From: Thamnaconus septentrionalis
Taxonomy: Eukaryota > Chordata > Actinopteri > Tetraodontiformes > Monacanthidae
Direction: 5' to 3'
DNA length: 64,000 bases
NCBI GenBank assembly: GCA_009823395.1
Contig: CM020515.1
Coordinates: forward strand, 14,268,489 to 14,332,488
Shown: one piece after another, positions 35,025-49,859 of the stretch
How positions within the stretch are numbered: the stretch's first letter is position 1
Layout of the letters: every line of letters starts with the position of its first letter
Notes under the pieces: generated by a model
Seen by the model: only the letters and a program-made list of their open reading frames with translations
Told to the model about the DNA's origin: nothing
The model's database searches: none
Translations under genes and position numbers: made by a program

Positions 35025-35100
35025 AGTAAGTAAAGTTTATTTGTATAGCACTTTTCACAGATACTAGATCACAAAGTGCTTTCCATTAAACAAAACATAC
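35025..35100 (+). repeat. Dispersed fish repeat fragment (TTTATTTGTATAGCAC type)
   Basis: TTTATTTGTATAGCACTTTT followed by ATCACAAAGTGCTTT is a combination I recognise as widespread in teleost genomes. The family was not determined. Confidence 0.5.
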
Positions 35101-35511
35101 ACATCAATATAACACATCATAAAATAAGCAAAAGGCAAGGTGTCTTGCAAAAGTGCACAATGTAGGTAAAACACAGAAAGGTGTAAAAGCAAGAAACAGG
35201 AAACTCCACGTAACATCCCGAATGCTGTGTTTCTGAACATTTTCAGGATGTACCATCGCAGCTGACAGCTCTCTTCATTTGAAATTGTGCCACTTGCATT
35301 GGTTTAAGAAGAGAGAACTTAATGCCCCATGTGTAACATTTGTAAAGATCTATTGCCCTACGAACCTGGAAGTGAATAAACAATGAATATGTACACACAT
35401 GCCGTTAATGTGTTTGTATTCTCTGACTGAGCTAGACTTGTGTTTAATTTGCATAAACAAACATGAATATTTGCATAAAGGGCGGGTCCACTGGTAAAGG
35501 GGGGGGACTCC

Positions 35512-35538
35512 CATTCTGGACTCACATAGTCCAGAATG
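35512..35538. repeat. Short perfect hairpin (11-bp stem)
   Basis: CATTCTGGACT and AGTCCAGAATG flank a 5-nt loop, 263 bp beyond the stop of the TRIM gene on its 3' side. Confidence 0.8.
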
Positions 35539-35800
35539 TGGATCTAATGCTGGAGTTTCTACATCTTTCTCTGACATCATGGCGTGAGATCAAATGCAGC
35601 ACCATATATGGATTATATTACATTGTATTATATCTTTGCAATATGCATTCTTACCATTAGCTACCATGAAATATTTCTTATGGCGAATACGACAGTTGCA
35701 CTAAATAGGACAATTGATAATTGATCGATTGCCTTGATCCCACAAATCTAAACAGATAATGAATTACATTAACTTACTGTCAAAGATTGAAATAGTCCTC

Positions 35801-37783
35801 TCATTGGCGCAGCATCGTGATCAACACCTTCTCTGGCATTATTCTCAGCGGGTGACTGCCCTGAGTATAAAAATAAGGAAGCAACGGCTCGGTGAATGTG
35901 TGCGTGAAGGCATACATGAGTGTGTCGTCGGCGTAGTCGAAGAACGACAGTCTCCCTTTGTTGTAGTCTAGCTGCACTTTGATCTGTTCTGGGGTCCCAG
36001 TCACATTGAGTATGGTGGGCGGTGACGTCATCGCCCTGAACTCTCCCTCCCGGAAGCACAAAGTCCAGAATCCGTTCTCAGGCCGTGCGGCCGTCTCGTC
36101 GTTCCTCGGTACAGACAGGGAGGCCACACCCAGGAGCCAGTCCTGATTGCTTCCTGTTTCCACGACCCAGTGGTGACTTCCTGAACCCAGCGCGGTCATG
36201 CTAACCACCTCGGCGCTGATGTGGAAGCGCTCCGGGTTGTCGGGGCAACCGCTGCTCTGCTTTGTGTAATGAAAGGAAGTCAGGTCGTCTGACAGGATGA
36301 GGCAGGGGTGTGCTGTGTTTGGGTCCAGTGTCACAGGAGCTGGAAGACAGGAAATGTGCCTTATAAAAAAAGACATTCTCTCATTTCAAACTGTAAACAA
36401 AACAAAAATAGACTCCATGCACTTACAGTAGTCGATTTCATCCAGCATTTTTTCCCAGACTCTGTACTTGAGGTTGCTTACATGCTTGGTCACATCAATC
36501 AGCAGTCCAGACATGTCGTTCGGGCCAAACACGGCGCTTTTACTTCTGCGTGGACGCATGCGCTATACTGAGAAAACATCATCCAAACCAGAGAGATTTA
36601 TATTCATTAAGCCATGACCTACCTGTCCAGGGTGTCCTTAAAATTCTGTAAACAAAAAAAAGAAAAATGAGTCGTCAAGGTGCGATGTCTTTGGAAGCAT
36701 GCTTCAGGTATTTGCAGCATGCTACACTGCAAACCTTTAACAGGGTCATGTCCTCATCCTGCAGCTGCTCCTCTATGACTGAGATGGTGTCTGCGACGGC
36801 GATCACCTCTGCTGACAGCTCTTTAACTTTGTCCTTCATTCCGGCGATTTTCTCTTCTTCTTCTCTCCTGACGGCCGCTAATCTTTTGGATTCCTCGTCG
36901 TTGAGAATTTGACGGAGCTGCTCGAAGTGGCTCCTGATTAATTCCTGTGTTTCCAGTGCTTGACTCTGAGGGAAAATGTTGCAAAGTCTCAGTTATTTTA
37001 TATGTCGGTCTATGAAAACATGAAGTTTAAATGGGTTACCTTGATATATTGGACTATGTCTGCAGTGGTTCCCTGCATTTTTTTGAGGCCGTCCAGTTTC
37101 TCTTGTAAACTCTCAAGGCATAGAAAGAGCTCCTCCTTATAATCGAGAAGGGATCAACGCAGCTAACAGTTAATCAAAGTGAAAAACAATAACATTATAA
37201 TTATTCTTATTATTTCAAACACTTTTTATTGGTTTTTTTAAATGACTCAACAGCAGTCCGAGTCATCGCAGACTGGAGGGACAACATTCTACGTTGAGGT
37301 GTCACCTGACGCAGATCATTCCTTCGGCCTGTTGTTGTTGATGCTGCGTCACCATGGGAGTCGCACTGTTTTTTCTATTTCCCTTACCTTGCAATCCTGC
37401 ACGGCCTCATCTATGGGCGAGCAGTTATGCGTCTTGTGCAGTCTGGAGGTTCCGCACACCACACAGATGGGCCTCTGGTCATCAAGGCAGAACAGCTTCA
37501 GCCTTTCCCCGTGCAGACTGCAGTTGAGCTTCTCATCCAGGAGAGAGTTCTGCCTTTTGACCTGCAGGACTGCCTCACAGACATTTTTCAGGGCCAAATT
37601 TGAGGGGACGTTGGACTTTGAGACTTTTTTCCTGCACACGGGACACTCGCGTAGGCCCGACTCCCAGCAGCACTTCAGGCAATGTCGGCAGAAGCTGTGG
37701 CTGCACGGCAGCAAAACAGGGTCCGAGAAGATGTCGCAGCATACGGGGCAGGTGAGATCCTCCTCTGGAAGCGACATTGTCAT
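35801..37783 (-). CDS. TRIM35-like E3 ubiquitin ligase (RING, B-box, coiled coil, PRY-SPRY)
   Basis: Six coding exons: 37388-37783 (exon begins 37796), 37040-37135 (96 nt), 36735-36965 (231 nt), 36623-36645 (23 nt), 36427-36545 and 35801-36339. All junctions are GT-AG, phases agree, and about 466 residues result. Exon 1 carries the RING (CPVCCDIFSDPVLLPCSHSF to CPVC) and a B-box 2 (CSLHGERLKLFC to HKTHNC). Exons 2-3 are heptad-like coiled coil (EEEEKIAGMKDKVKEL). The last exon is PRY-SPRY with LDPNTAHP, PERF and LDYNKGRLSFFDY. The 96/231/23 exon pattern is typical of this TRIM class. Family knowledge: cytosolic ubiquitin ligases, much expanded in fish, several with antiviral roles; the target here is unknown. 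A likely 5' UTR exon ends at 37879 with CAG|GTATGT. Start at ATGACAATGTCG; the second ATG is two codons later. Confidence 0.88.
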
Positions 37784-37879
37784 CACCCCGTCGTGCCTAT
37801 TCACAAAAATCCAGAGGTTGGAAAAAAGAACTTCTTTTGGGGCTCAAGTCCCGAACGACTTTGCCGACAAAAACATACC

Positions 37880-39441
37880 TGAATTTGCGCAGAGGGACCT
37901 TTCAGCCAAAAGCCTCGCGGCACAGAAACTGCCCTCCCATTGTTCTTGACGCAAAGTGGAGCATGCTTTCCTGTCTGCGACGTCTGCGGGAGTGAAAAAA
38001 GGCAGCGAAAGAGCACTGTATTTAGCGATGCCATGAAACAGGAACTCAAGCCCCATTGGCCAGTCACTAGGTTGGTTCAAACTGGTTTATGACTGCTGGC
38101 CTGGAATGTCATCATTCAGGCTACGAATGTGACTGCGTTTGTGTTGACGTCTGCATCGAACGGATGTCGAGAAAGCGTTCAAAGCAAATGTACTTTGCAA
38201 ATTACCATTTGAATTGTGTCTAATTGGTGTTTGCCTCAGTTAAACATAAGTAATTTGCTGCAGGTGGGACGGGAAGATTATTTATTTCCTCTTCAATGAG
38301 ACTCAAGATTAAGAAGTGGCTGGGGGATAGAAATAAAACATTTTTGTATCCCCAGTGTGTGGCTGACTGTTTTTTTGGGGTTTTTTTAAATCTGATTTTA
38401 GATGTGACCTTGATTCCACCTACAGGGGAGCTGAAATGTGCAACACGTTTTAAGCTTTGGGCAAAGAGATACTCGGTGCTCAAACAGGACATTTTTTCTT
38501 GCTGAGTCACAAAAAAAACTGGTCTTTCATTGTAAGAGGAATTGAAAGCTGTTTGGTCATATTTTTTAAACTGAAATTCATACACAGCTGAGAAGCCGTG
38601 TGAAATTCTTATGAATTCTAACCTCAGCACAACAGCCTTCATGAAGTGTTTGTCATTAAGGCTGGAGAAAATCTCTTAAGAGACAGTGTGAGCACGATGT
38701 GTGACTCAAGGAAGAAAAACCTGTTTTCATGTTAAAGGTTAAAAGTTAATGATTCATTTCTTTATAGAGTAGAAAAGAACACCTTAATTGATCCCATGTT
38801 GGGGAAAATTTGCATAATTACAGCCACAAAAAGTACTGCAAAGAGAAGGAAAAATCATATAAAATAAACAAAAATAAAATATTTTTGAGTAAAATGGAAA
38901 AACAAGGTATTATATGAAGAATTTGATTATTTACAGTTGTCTACATGATATTTGATATAAATAAGTGTTTTATTACACACTTATGAAATGTAAAGTGGTA
39001 AACAAGAGAATTTATTGAATGTAGTTGTAAAGCCTGATGGCTGGAGGGAGGACTGACTTGTGGTAGCACTCCTTGCAATGAGGGTGCAGCAGTCTGGAGC
39101 TGAAGCAGCTGCTGATGTCAGCTTGGCCAACATCCTTTTTTAACAGACAAAACAGGGGTAATTCAAAAAAACAAAAATAAAACAACAACAACTAAAAACT
39201 CAGATAAAAATTTCAGGGATTGATTTCAAAATGTCTTTTGTATTTTGCATGAATGAATGCCTGCATGAGAAGCGGAAATAGAAAATAGATGGATAAATGG
39301 ATTTCAGTCTACAAGAACAAGAAATAATTCTCAAAAGAACCATGTAGATCAGCCAACAAGCTGGCTGGCGGTGTTATCACAAACCTTGGACATGTGTCAG
39401 GGTTGCTTGTGACATCACAAACTGTTGTAGCGCTGCTGCTG

Positions 39442-39442
<1 letters not shown>
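37880..39442. other. TRIM 5' flank and intergenic repeat
   Basis: 37880 to about 38080 holds the probable 5' UTR exon and promoter of the minus-strand TRIM gene. From about 38760 to 39130 the sequence resembles a degenerate retroelement 3' region (TTAATTGATCCCATGTTGGG, later CTGATGGCTGGAGGGAGG). No coding exons were seen. Confidence 0.45.

Positions 39443-39519
<77 letters not shown>
39443..39519. repeat. (TG)n microsatellite upstream of the tubulin promoter
   Basis: An uninterrupted TG array of about 77 bp, ending 160 bp before the TATA box of the tubulin gene. Confidence 0.97.
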
Positions 39520-39520
<1 letters not shown>

Positions 39521-39678
39521 GCCGCGGGTTCAATCGGTTCGTGGGAATGATGACGAGCAGCGCCCTGCCTGCCTGCTGTGGATGATGATGGCCTGATGCG
39601 GATCCCAGCAGCAGCATCCTATCCGCCATTTCCACGGGGGGCCCGGTTCCGCCCCGTCTCGTCCTCATCCGCCGCAGC

Positions 39679-39686
39679 TATAAAAG
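39679..39686 (+). promoter_or_regulatory. TATA box of the beta-tubulin gene
   Basis: TATAAAAG sits 105 bp before the ATG, with GC-box-like CCGCCCCG upstream near 39651. A start site about 30 bp downstream, near 39709, is inferred. Confidence 0.7.
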
Positions 39687-39783
39687 TCCCGCAACGCTCC
39701 TGCGCACTAGCAGCCGTTATCCTCCGCGAGCCTTCGCCGTCATCTCTGCCGTTCCCCCCAGCTCCACCGAAAGGCCTCCGAAC

Positions 39784-42222
<2,439 letters not shown>

Positions 42223-42265
42223 AAGAAAGAGACAAAAACATTTTTCAAAAATAGCGCAGCCACAT

Positions 42266-42307
42266 TTCACCTCACCTCACCTCACCTCAGCTCAGCTCAC
42301 CTCACCC
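42266..42307 (+). repeat. (CTCAC)n pentanucleotide array in the tubulin 3' UTR
   Basis: Repeated CTCAC/CTCAG units begin about 44 bp after the stop codon. An ATTAAA hexamer near 42555 may be the polyadenylation signal. Confidence 0.85.
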
Positions 42308-42569
42308 GCACTCCCAGCCTCACCCCTCTCCATCAAGTTTTGCAAGTTTCACCGAAATATATATATTTATATCACCTCGATATATATATATGTTGCAGTA
42401 GTGTTAGACATTGATATTATCTGATGCTCGTGGAGTTCTTGGTTTCAATGGTGTTGAATGCACTGACTTTTATTGCCATCCTTCCATTCCATTTTGATGC
42501 ATTTCCCTGTGAGGGCTCAAAGCAAAAGATGTTGATGAACTGTGAAAGGATGATTAAAATCTTATCAAA

Positions 42570-43647
42570 GGCCATTTTCTGAGTATTTATTGGGCGTGGT
42601 TTGCTGCGCTTATCTTCACTACACTGCACGTGCATAAAGGCAAAGGTCCCAGGTCTCCCAGGCATATTAACCTGGAGCACTTAAGATGTACTGTCTGTGT
42701 GTCATGACAACAAGAAGCATAGAAGCTTTAATACTGATTGAGGAATTTTTTAACATATTTTGGTAGAAAATAAAAGGTTAAATGACAAAAAGACAGAATG
42801 AAAAATAATTGAAATTTTGAAAGAGCTGCATTAATGATCTTATTTTGACTCATTTTGACAGTCAGGCATCAACACAAAATGTTTTCAGTCAGTGCTTTGC
42901 AAAGGTCATTTATTCAGCTAACAAAAGCATAAATAAGACATCAGTCACATTTCCTAACCTGTTTGCTTGATTTTGGTTGCATTCAGAGCAGCATAGAGGA
43001 TTACCTGATTTTTTTTTTCTTTTTTTGATTTTGTGAATTTAGTTTGATTGCTAAAAAAATACTTTAAGTGTAAATTTTTTTTAAAATCTATTAAACCTTG
43101 CCGAGATCTCAGACAGTGACGCGACATTTTAATTACATTCATCTCCATGCTTAAAGCATCAGGCTGGTTTAAAAATGAAATGGACTCTCGGAGGCCAACG
43201 TTTGAGGTAAAATAAAATACACAAAAAAATCTATTAAAATTTGAACAAGGCTGCGTGAAATCAAGTAGAGGCGAAGGGTTAGTGTGTGTTAAGGCATTTC
43301 AATGGAAAATACTTAAAGTAGTAAACTAACAATCATTAGTGGTGATGAAATAGTGCAGCGCTTGTTTCAACTGTGCAGAAGAAATGTTTGAAACCTTCAA
43401 GTTTTCATCTCAAAATCTCAACAGTCCCGATGCTCTCAGTAGCTCTGACGGTAAAGTTGGGAGGACAACAACGTCCTGTGCTCAGGTTTGATTCAATCCT
43501 CAGTCTTTTCCTGTATGTCACGTTCTGGTGGAGCCCGATGGGCGCTTTTCCTGATTCTTCTTCTTCACAACGACATGCCTGAACCTTGCGTCCATTGCTC
43601 TGCCCGAGGGGAAAGCTCCTCACAAAAGAAAAAACACAAGGCACAAC
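42570..43647. other. Intergenic between convergent tubulin and crb3
   Basis: AT-rich, without supported genes. Part of it near 43400-43647 is probably the 3' UTR of minus-strand crb3. Confidence 0.5.
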
Positions 43648-45231
43648 CTAGATAAGTCTTTCCTCTTTGGGTAATTTAAGGTCATGCGTTGCTGTCACGC
43701 AGCTCGCGCCCGACTGTTCCTCAGCGCTGGGCTGGTACGTCCCCTCTGTCTGCCTCTTCTTTTTCACCACACACAGGACCCAGGCCACAACAGCGATGAC
43801 TATAGCCAGGACCCCGAGGATGACGGTGGGGGCCACAATGGCCGCAATGTTGGGTCCCTGCAACCAGAAAAATGCAAGATTTTAATGCAAGCGGTGACAT
43901 TGGATGCTTCTGGATGTGACTGACAAGAATTCAAGATTCAAGATTCAAGAACTTTATTTGTCACTAGCTCATGATGGATGTCAAACTATGAAAGTGTAAC
44001 ACTCACATTGGCAGGATCAGTGGTGTTAGGACTTGCAGGTGTCGTGGAATTCCCTGTTAAGGATGAAAAAGAGACTTTATTGAGCATGGCAATCAGGTAT
44101 TTTTGGACTGCTTCACAATATTGGTTTATTATTTTTGTTACTGTAAGCATTTAAACACCAGCTTCCTTGTTATTGAGCTTGAACCTTGCACTACAAAAAT
44201 ACATTTCTGTTTGGCAGCCGAGCTTATTTATAGACAGAGCTGAGCTATGTATTAATTGTAGCACATAGCAGTAGCATCTATCTTTTTTTTTATAATAAGC
44301 ATGTTTTATGAGGACCATCTTGATCCCACAACTTCTTTATAACATCATCGGCTTACAAACCCTAAACTCACACTGACCCTGAACCAGAAGAAATTTGTGT
44401 GTCATTTTCCCTCTGTGAGTCGCACACATTGCAACATTGTGTCTCCCGGCTTGGAGTCTTTTGCTTAGTTCATCCATGAGCAGCCATGCGATTCACCTGT
44501 GACCTGAGACATCATGAAACTGCCCAGTAACTACTTGGCCAGCGGAGAGAATAAGGAGGAGACGCTCAGGAATGCAGAGTGAACTGCAGCCATGAGTCCA
44601 CAACACATCTGGAGAAAATATGTTTCGAAAAAAACAGAAAAAGGAGAAAAACAAGGCTCAAAAACTAGATGCTGTTTACATTCTGTCCAGCTTCACAACA
44701 GCGCTGGGGATCTATTTATTAACAGGGGTTTGTGATGAAACGCACACCCTTCGCTATCATTTTCTGAGTCAATCATTTACTTGAACAAACAGCAAACGTT
44801 ACAAGGACACAAGTGCAAGTCGATAACAAAAGAGTCAGAGTTGCAGAATGGGGAGGCAGTCACGCTTTGAAAGCCGCGGCAATCACGAAAACAAACTTGC
44901 AATTGTAACCGTCGATAAGACAATGCGGACAGTGAAAAAATGTACTGTACTTCTGTGTGCCTGCGTGTCAGTGCATTTGTATTGCTTCCGGGCAAGTGTT
45001 GTCTCACAAGATGTGCCCTGGAATGTCCCTTTTGTTTAAATTACAGGATTAAGCAGACCTTAGTGTTGAGGGTGTTGGTTTCACGAGATAGATGTCGTAT
45101 TTGTGTGGGAGCGCTGAGGATGATGAGATGGTTTGTGACTCACCCCACGCAGGATCACAGCTCAGCAGCAGCAGAAAAACATTCCCGACCACAACGGCGG
45201 GCACGGCGAGGACGTCCCGACACGCCGCCAT
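43648..45231 (-). CDS. crb3: Crumbs homologue 3, apical polarity protein
   Basis: Three coding exons: 45144-45231, 44007-44053 and 43648-43857, all GT-AG with matching phases, 114 residues. Exon 1 encodes a signal peptide (MAACRDVLAV...FLLLLSCDPAWG), exon 2 a short Thr/Ser/Asn-rich ectodomain (NSTTPASPNTTDPAN), and exon 3 one membrane helix (IAAIVAPTVILGVLAIVIAV) and the cytoplasmic tail. The tail has KKKRQTEGTYQPSAEEQ, the FERM-binding juxtamembrane motif, and ends ERLI, the PDZ ligand for PALS1 and PAR6. Mammalian CRB3 is about 120 residues with nearly the same RQTEGTY motif. Role from the family: tight-junction and apical membrane identity in epithelia. The start is preceded by CCCCGCAG, a good acceptor, so the ATG at 45231 is preferred; upstream ATGs near 45276 are possible if that site is not used. 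A non-coding first exon probably ends at a CAAG|GTGAGG donor near 45740. Confidence 0.88.
43928..43975 (+). repeat. Dispersed fish repeat fragment in crb3 intron
   Basis: ATTCAAGATTCAAG followed by AACTTTATTTGTCA resembles the 3' end of a common teleost retroelement. The family was not determined. Confidence 0.45.
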
Positions 45232-45849
45232 CCCTCTGCGGGGCAGAGCAGGGAGATCCATGGGCCTCTTGGCCATCAGCTCGGGGCCATTTCACGAGGA
45301 CCAGTATCCGCTGAGGGGGATTCCTCACCCTCTGTATGGACAGGCACAGACAATCACGATGCAGACATGGGTACATTTTAGTTCTCTAATCTGAGGTCGA
45401 GTCAGGAACGATACAACAAGCACCCACTTAGTCACACATCCAGTCTGATGACGAATCACTAAAACCTGCTCACACCACAGAAAAAAAGATAATCCCATAA
45501 TAGCTCATGCAAAAAAAAACAACAAAAAAAAACACTTGACGGGACGTAAGACTTTTAGCCATATCATGTGATAAGTCCAGGTTGAATTTCCTTATAACAA
45601 ATAGAACGATGTTTAAAACAGATACTTTTTCTTACCTTACATAGCCGTGGTGGGGCTGTTTGCAGGTGATCAAAGCGCGATGGGAGACATGCAGCAGGTT
45701 GACTGACTCCGCGCGACCGAGCCCTGTCGCTTCCGCCCTCACCTTGTCGGAAAACTGAAAGCGCAACAAACGGTTCAGTCGGATGACGGAGCCAGGTAAC
45801 AGCACAGCAAGGCGACTATAGCCCACATCTAGACATCGGCACTTCCGCT

Positions 45850-47485
45850 CGGTGTTTCATCTAAAGTAGTTAGGAATGTGGTTGGGGTTTTTCCCCTCTC
45901 CCTCCCTCCGTCCACTCTTCAGATCGCCATTGGTCACATGGTTGACTTTCGTGTCACATTACCTGAGCGCAGTTATCCACCTGCAGCGAACAGAAGCTCC
46001 TTTGTACGAAATGGAAAGTCTGTTGCGGAAGCTTTATGTTACTGGAGCAGATCGCAGATGACTCCTTCTGTATCCATGTCCAAAAAAAAAGAAAAAAATC
46101 CTCCAAACAGATTGTGGATGACCAAACGCGAAAATCAACCTGTTTCTGATTCTGATGGTGCGTTTAATTCCTGAGTTAGCTCGTTGGCCAGATTGCGCAC
46201 ACACGCTCCAACCTGCTGGAGTACCATGTTAGTACTGTGTATCCAGTGCACTGCCCCTACCTAGCAACCTGGCCTCAGTGTAGGAGGAGGAGGAGGAGGA
46301 GGAGGTGGCATGGAGCAGCGCCTCCAACAGGTTTCTAGTTACCACACACGAGAAAAAAGATATCAACATTCCTGGAATATTTCGAGGATGAATTGGGCGG
46401 CCAGCTGGTTCACCAGACCCTAATCCTTGCATAATCTCCCACCATTTCTCAGACTTGAAAAGGCTGTAAGAACACGTAGGCTTGCTACATTTCTAACATG
46501 TGATGTTAAGTAAGTTATTTTGTATGTTGGTTTGTTTGTTTTTGACGTTTTGGCGTGTGTAGAAACAGTGAGGTAAAACTAGAAAACGGGATTCGAGATG
46601 TTCACCAAGCTCTATTTTTATTGCTCAGTAGCTATACAATATATCTTAGTTTTCTTAATTTATAGATCTGTTATGGCAGTGTTACGATAGACTACAAGTG
46701 CCATGACTCCATTATTATGTAGAAATAATAATCATGGTGAATATTGAGAATAACTGCATCTGTTCAACATAATGGGTGTTCCATGAAGTTTATTACTTAT
46801 AGTATTTGCTATTGAAATACTTAAAATACTGTTGTTAACAGTATTTTAAACATCATAGAATTGTTTTCTCTGATTTTGATAACGGGACTATTGAGTTTCA
46901 ATCTGAAAGTTCTGTATTTATGTTTAAGTACATTTATAACGTATCCTTGTTTTTGTTTGCCGTAGCTGGTTGATTATTTAATGCCCCACTTTTGGCTGGA
47001 TGCTGGCGGTTATTACATAGTTTATTAGGCTTATTTTGTTTGATTGGTGACCTCAAATGGAAATTTTGTTTAAATTACGGTCATTACAAAAAATTATCTA
47101 GTAAACAACGTGCAGTCAGTTTTAGCCATATCCTTGAAACAGGTTATTGCTCCTATTTCACCACTAGAGGGCAACGCAGCCACTTTTGCCTTTTCTGTAA
47201 CAGAGGCAACGACATTTGCCCACCCCGCTTGCCGTAGGCGCGCGGAAGTCTGGGTAAAAAAAAAAGGGGGAAAAAAGACGCTGTGAAAGCGGCGGGAGTG
47301 ACAACGACTTATCACCGAATATCCTCAAAACATTTAATGATTAGTTATACTGAACAATAATTAATTATTTTTCCGGGACTTTAGCGTTTGTGTAAGGCTT
47401 TTATCTGGTAAATTCAAAGTGTTCAGTGAGGTATACCGTTGACTGCCGTAAACTATTTGGATCGCCGTGGTGTTGCTTTGAAGCA
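45850..47485. other. Intergenic between divergent crb3 and asf1b
   Basis: No gene seen. It includes a GGA-rich run near 46282-46305, a CTCF-like motif at 47161-47174, and AT-rich sequence from 46480 to 47060. Confidence 0.5.
47161..47174 (+). promoter_or_regulatory. CTCF-like motif upstream of asf1b
   Basis: CCACTAGAGGGCAA matches CCASYAGRKGGCRS at 13 of 14 positions in forward orientation, about 400 bp upstream of the asf1b ATG. Confidence 0.5.
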
Positions 47486-47497
47486 TTTCCCGGGAAA
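47486..47497. promoter_or_regulatory. TTTCCCGGGAAA palindrome in the asf1b promoter
   Basis: A perfect 12-bp palindrome 61 bp upstream of the ATG. It contains E2F-like TTTCCCG on both strands and also fits a STAT-type TTCN4GAA site. ASF1B is a known proliferation-linked E2F target in mammals, which favours the first reading. Confidence 0.45.
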
Positions 47498-47557
47498 CTG
47501 GTTTAAACGCCGTTCGGATTTTTCGGGGAGTTAGCCGCTTTTAGCGCTTTTGCAACA

Positions 47558-49350
47558 ATGGCGAAAGTGCAGGTGCTGAATGTAGCGGTCCTGGACAACC
47601 CGAGTCCCTTTGGAAACCCTTTTCAGTTCGAAATAACGTTTGAGTGTATGGAAGACCTCTCAGAAGGTAGATATAGTCACATTCAATCATCACGCGTAAT
47701 TTTACAGTTGACGGCTTGAGAAGTCATGAAACATTGCTAACGGCTAAGCATGGCTAACAACTGTCAATCAGAAAGTTACATTTCTGACGGTTTATATTGA
47801 AAATTGTATTGATATACGCGTTTACTCTAAATTTCTCTTTAGATTTAAAAGGTAAACTACATTTGTTGTTGTCTTTTCAGGAAGCCCCTCTTAAACTAAC
47901 AAGTTTTACTTCTCAGAGTTAATGACTGTGGTGGATTTTTTTTTGTACTTGTTTACAATAATTCTATGTATGTATATGTGTCAATGTTATACCTTGTTCT
48001 GGTTTTACCCAGAGCAAGTGTTTTGCCCGATCAAGACCAAACATAGTATATTATAAAAGGCCATGACATTAACATTATTGGTTGGTTTCTGTAGACCTGG
48101 AGTGGAAGATCATCTATGTTGGCTCAGCAGAGAGTGAAGAGTATGACCAAGTCCTCGACTCCGTCTTGGTTGGTCCAGTACCTGCCGGCAGACATATGTT
48201 CGTGTTTCAGGTGCGTGTCATTGGGGCAACGATAGCTTTATATTTCAAAAGCCTCAATAGGGCTAATGTGGTTACATGACGACCCTTTGAGTTAGAATCA
48301 TTGTCCTTGGTCGAATACTCTGATATCACATCTGTTAAATTCAGTTGGCTGCTATGCAATTGTCACAAAAAAACTATTATAGTTATCTGTCAATAATTGT
48401 GTATGTGTGTGCGTGTGTATGTGTGTGTACACTTATATTGGATTTCTGAAAGTACCAAAAGTATTTTTCGAGGCTAATTGTTTAATTATACCAGTAGCAT
48501 ACAAATTTGATGCTTACAATGCAGTGTGCAAAAGTCAATATTAATTGAACTATTTGTTCTGTGCTTTGTGCTCAGGCTGATGCCCCAAATACTGGATTGA
48601 TACCTGAAAGTGATGCTGTTGGTGTGACCGTGGTGCTGATAACCTGCACGTACCGTGGCCAGGAATTCATTCGCATTGGTTACTATGTAAACAATGAGTA
48701 CACGGACCCAGAACTTCGTGAAAATCCACCGATCAAGCCAGACTACACACAAGTAAGACTTATCGTTTTGATGTTTTTGTGTTTTTCTGTGTAAATATGC
48801 AACAAACCAACAATCATAATGTCATTTTTTTACAACACTGGTGTAATACACTAAGGATTAAAACCTTTTAAGTCCTGCATCTTAGAGCTTGTACTCAGAA
48901 GTGTAAAATTCGGAAGTCTGGTACAAGTGTGACTGGAATGTAAACGTTTCTCACAGTTTGACCTCTTACACCTGCAACTGTCACTGGCTAACACATGATT
49001 CTGTTGACAATTCGCTTGAAAACAATGTTGACAATTATGTTGCACAAAATCTTCATTGGTAATGCTTATTAGGTTGAAATGTAATACTAACGGTGACATT
49101 TGACACATAGTTTTGATTAACTTTATCTATGTTTTGTTTTCACCTCATATTTTTCCAGCTCCAGAGGAACATTCTGGCTTCAAACCCTCGTGTTACTCGG
49201 TTCCACATAAACTGGGAGGGCTCTGCGGAGCGAATGGAAGACTCGGAAAATGTGGATCCAACGTCAAACTCCATGCTCCCTCCATCGTGTCTTCCGGGAA
49301 AGAATACACCATTGGGATTGCTACCGGATAACTCAATGGACTGCTTATAG
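47558..49350 (+). CDS. asf1b: Histone H3-H4 chaperone ASF1B
   Basis: Four exons: 47558-47666, 48095-48210, 48576-48752 and 49159-49350, all GT-AG, 197 residues (mammalian ASF1B is about 202). The conserved Asf1 core starts [20 protein letters not shown] and contains [57 protein letters not shown] and YYVNNEY. The key histone-contact residue V94 lies in GVTVVLI and R108 in FIRIGYY. The divergent tail ends [10 protein letters not shown], like the B paralogue. Role: binds H3-H4 dimers in the nucleus and hands them to CAF-1 and HIRA for chromatin assembly. It is followed by prkaca on the same strand, the human ASF1B-PRKACA order. AATAAA at 49706-49711 is a likely polyadenylation signal. Confidence 0.95.
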
Positions 49351-49705
49351 AGAAGGCCCACACTGTAAGGATGACGACTTTCAGCACAAGACCTCATTTT
49401 GTTTGAAGGATGCCTGTGGACATTATGATGTGGACTAACGGACACACGTTGGTTGTTCTGGGTTCCTGATGACTATTAGGAACTTTTGCCAGCGTGATCA
49501 TATTATATTGAGGTAGTCAATGGGATTTCACTATCTTGAAGCAATAGCAAATAAATTCCAGTATGTTGCTTTGCAGGAATTTACAAATATGTACATATAT
49601 TTGTGTTGCTTTTCCTTTTGCACTTAAACCTTGTTCTTTTTTTTTGGATTATTTGATGGGCTGTCTCAGGCTATTTAACCTATATTTCTTCAGTGTTGTG
49701 TTTCG

Positions 49706-49711
49706 AATAAA
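49706..49711 (+). terminator. Polyadenylation signal AATAAA of asf1b
   Basis: A canonical hexamer 356 bp after the stop codon. Another AATAAA lies near 49855. Confidence 0.6.
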
Positions 49712-49859
49712 ACTTGTTTGTGAACATAACCTTGACAGTGACATATTTTTTTAAAATAATTAGTAATTCATCTTCTCTCTGTTCTCTACATTTTCAGTTT
49801 TATTAAACGACTACTTTTCTTTTTATTTGACTTCTGTGTTAAAAAACCCAAAACAAATA

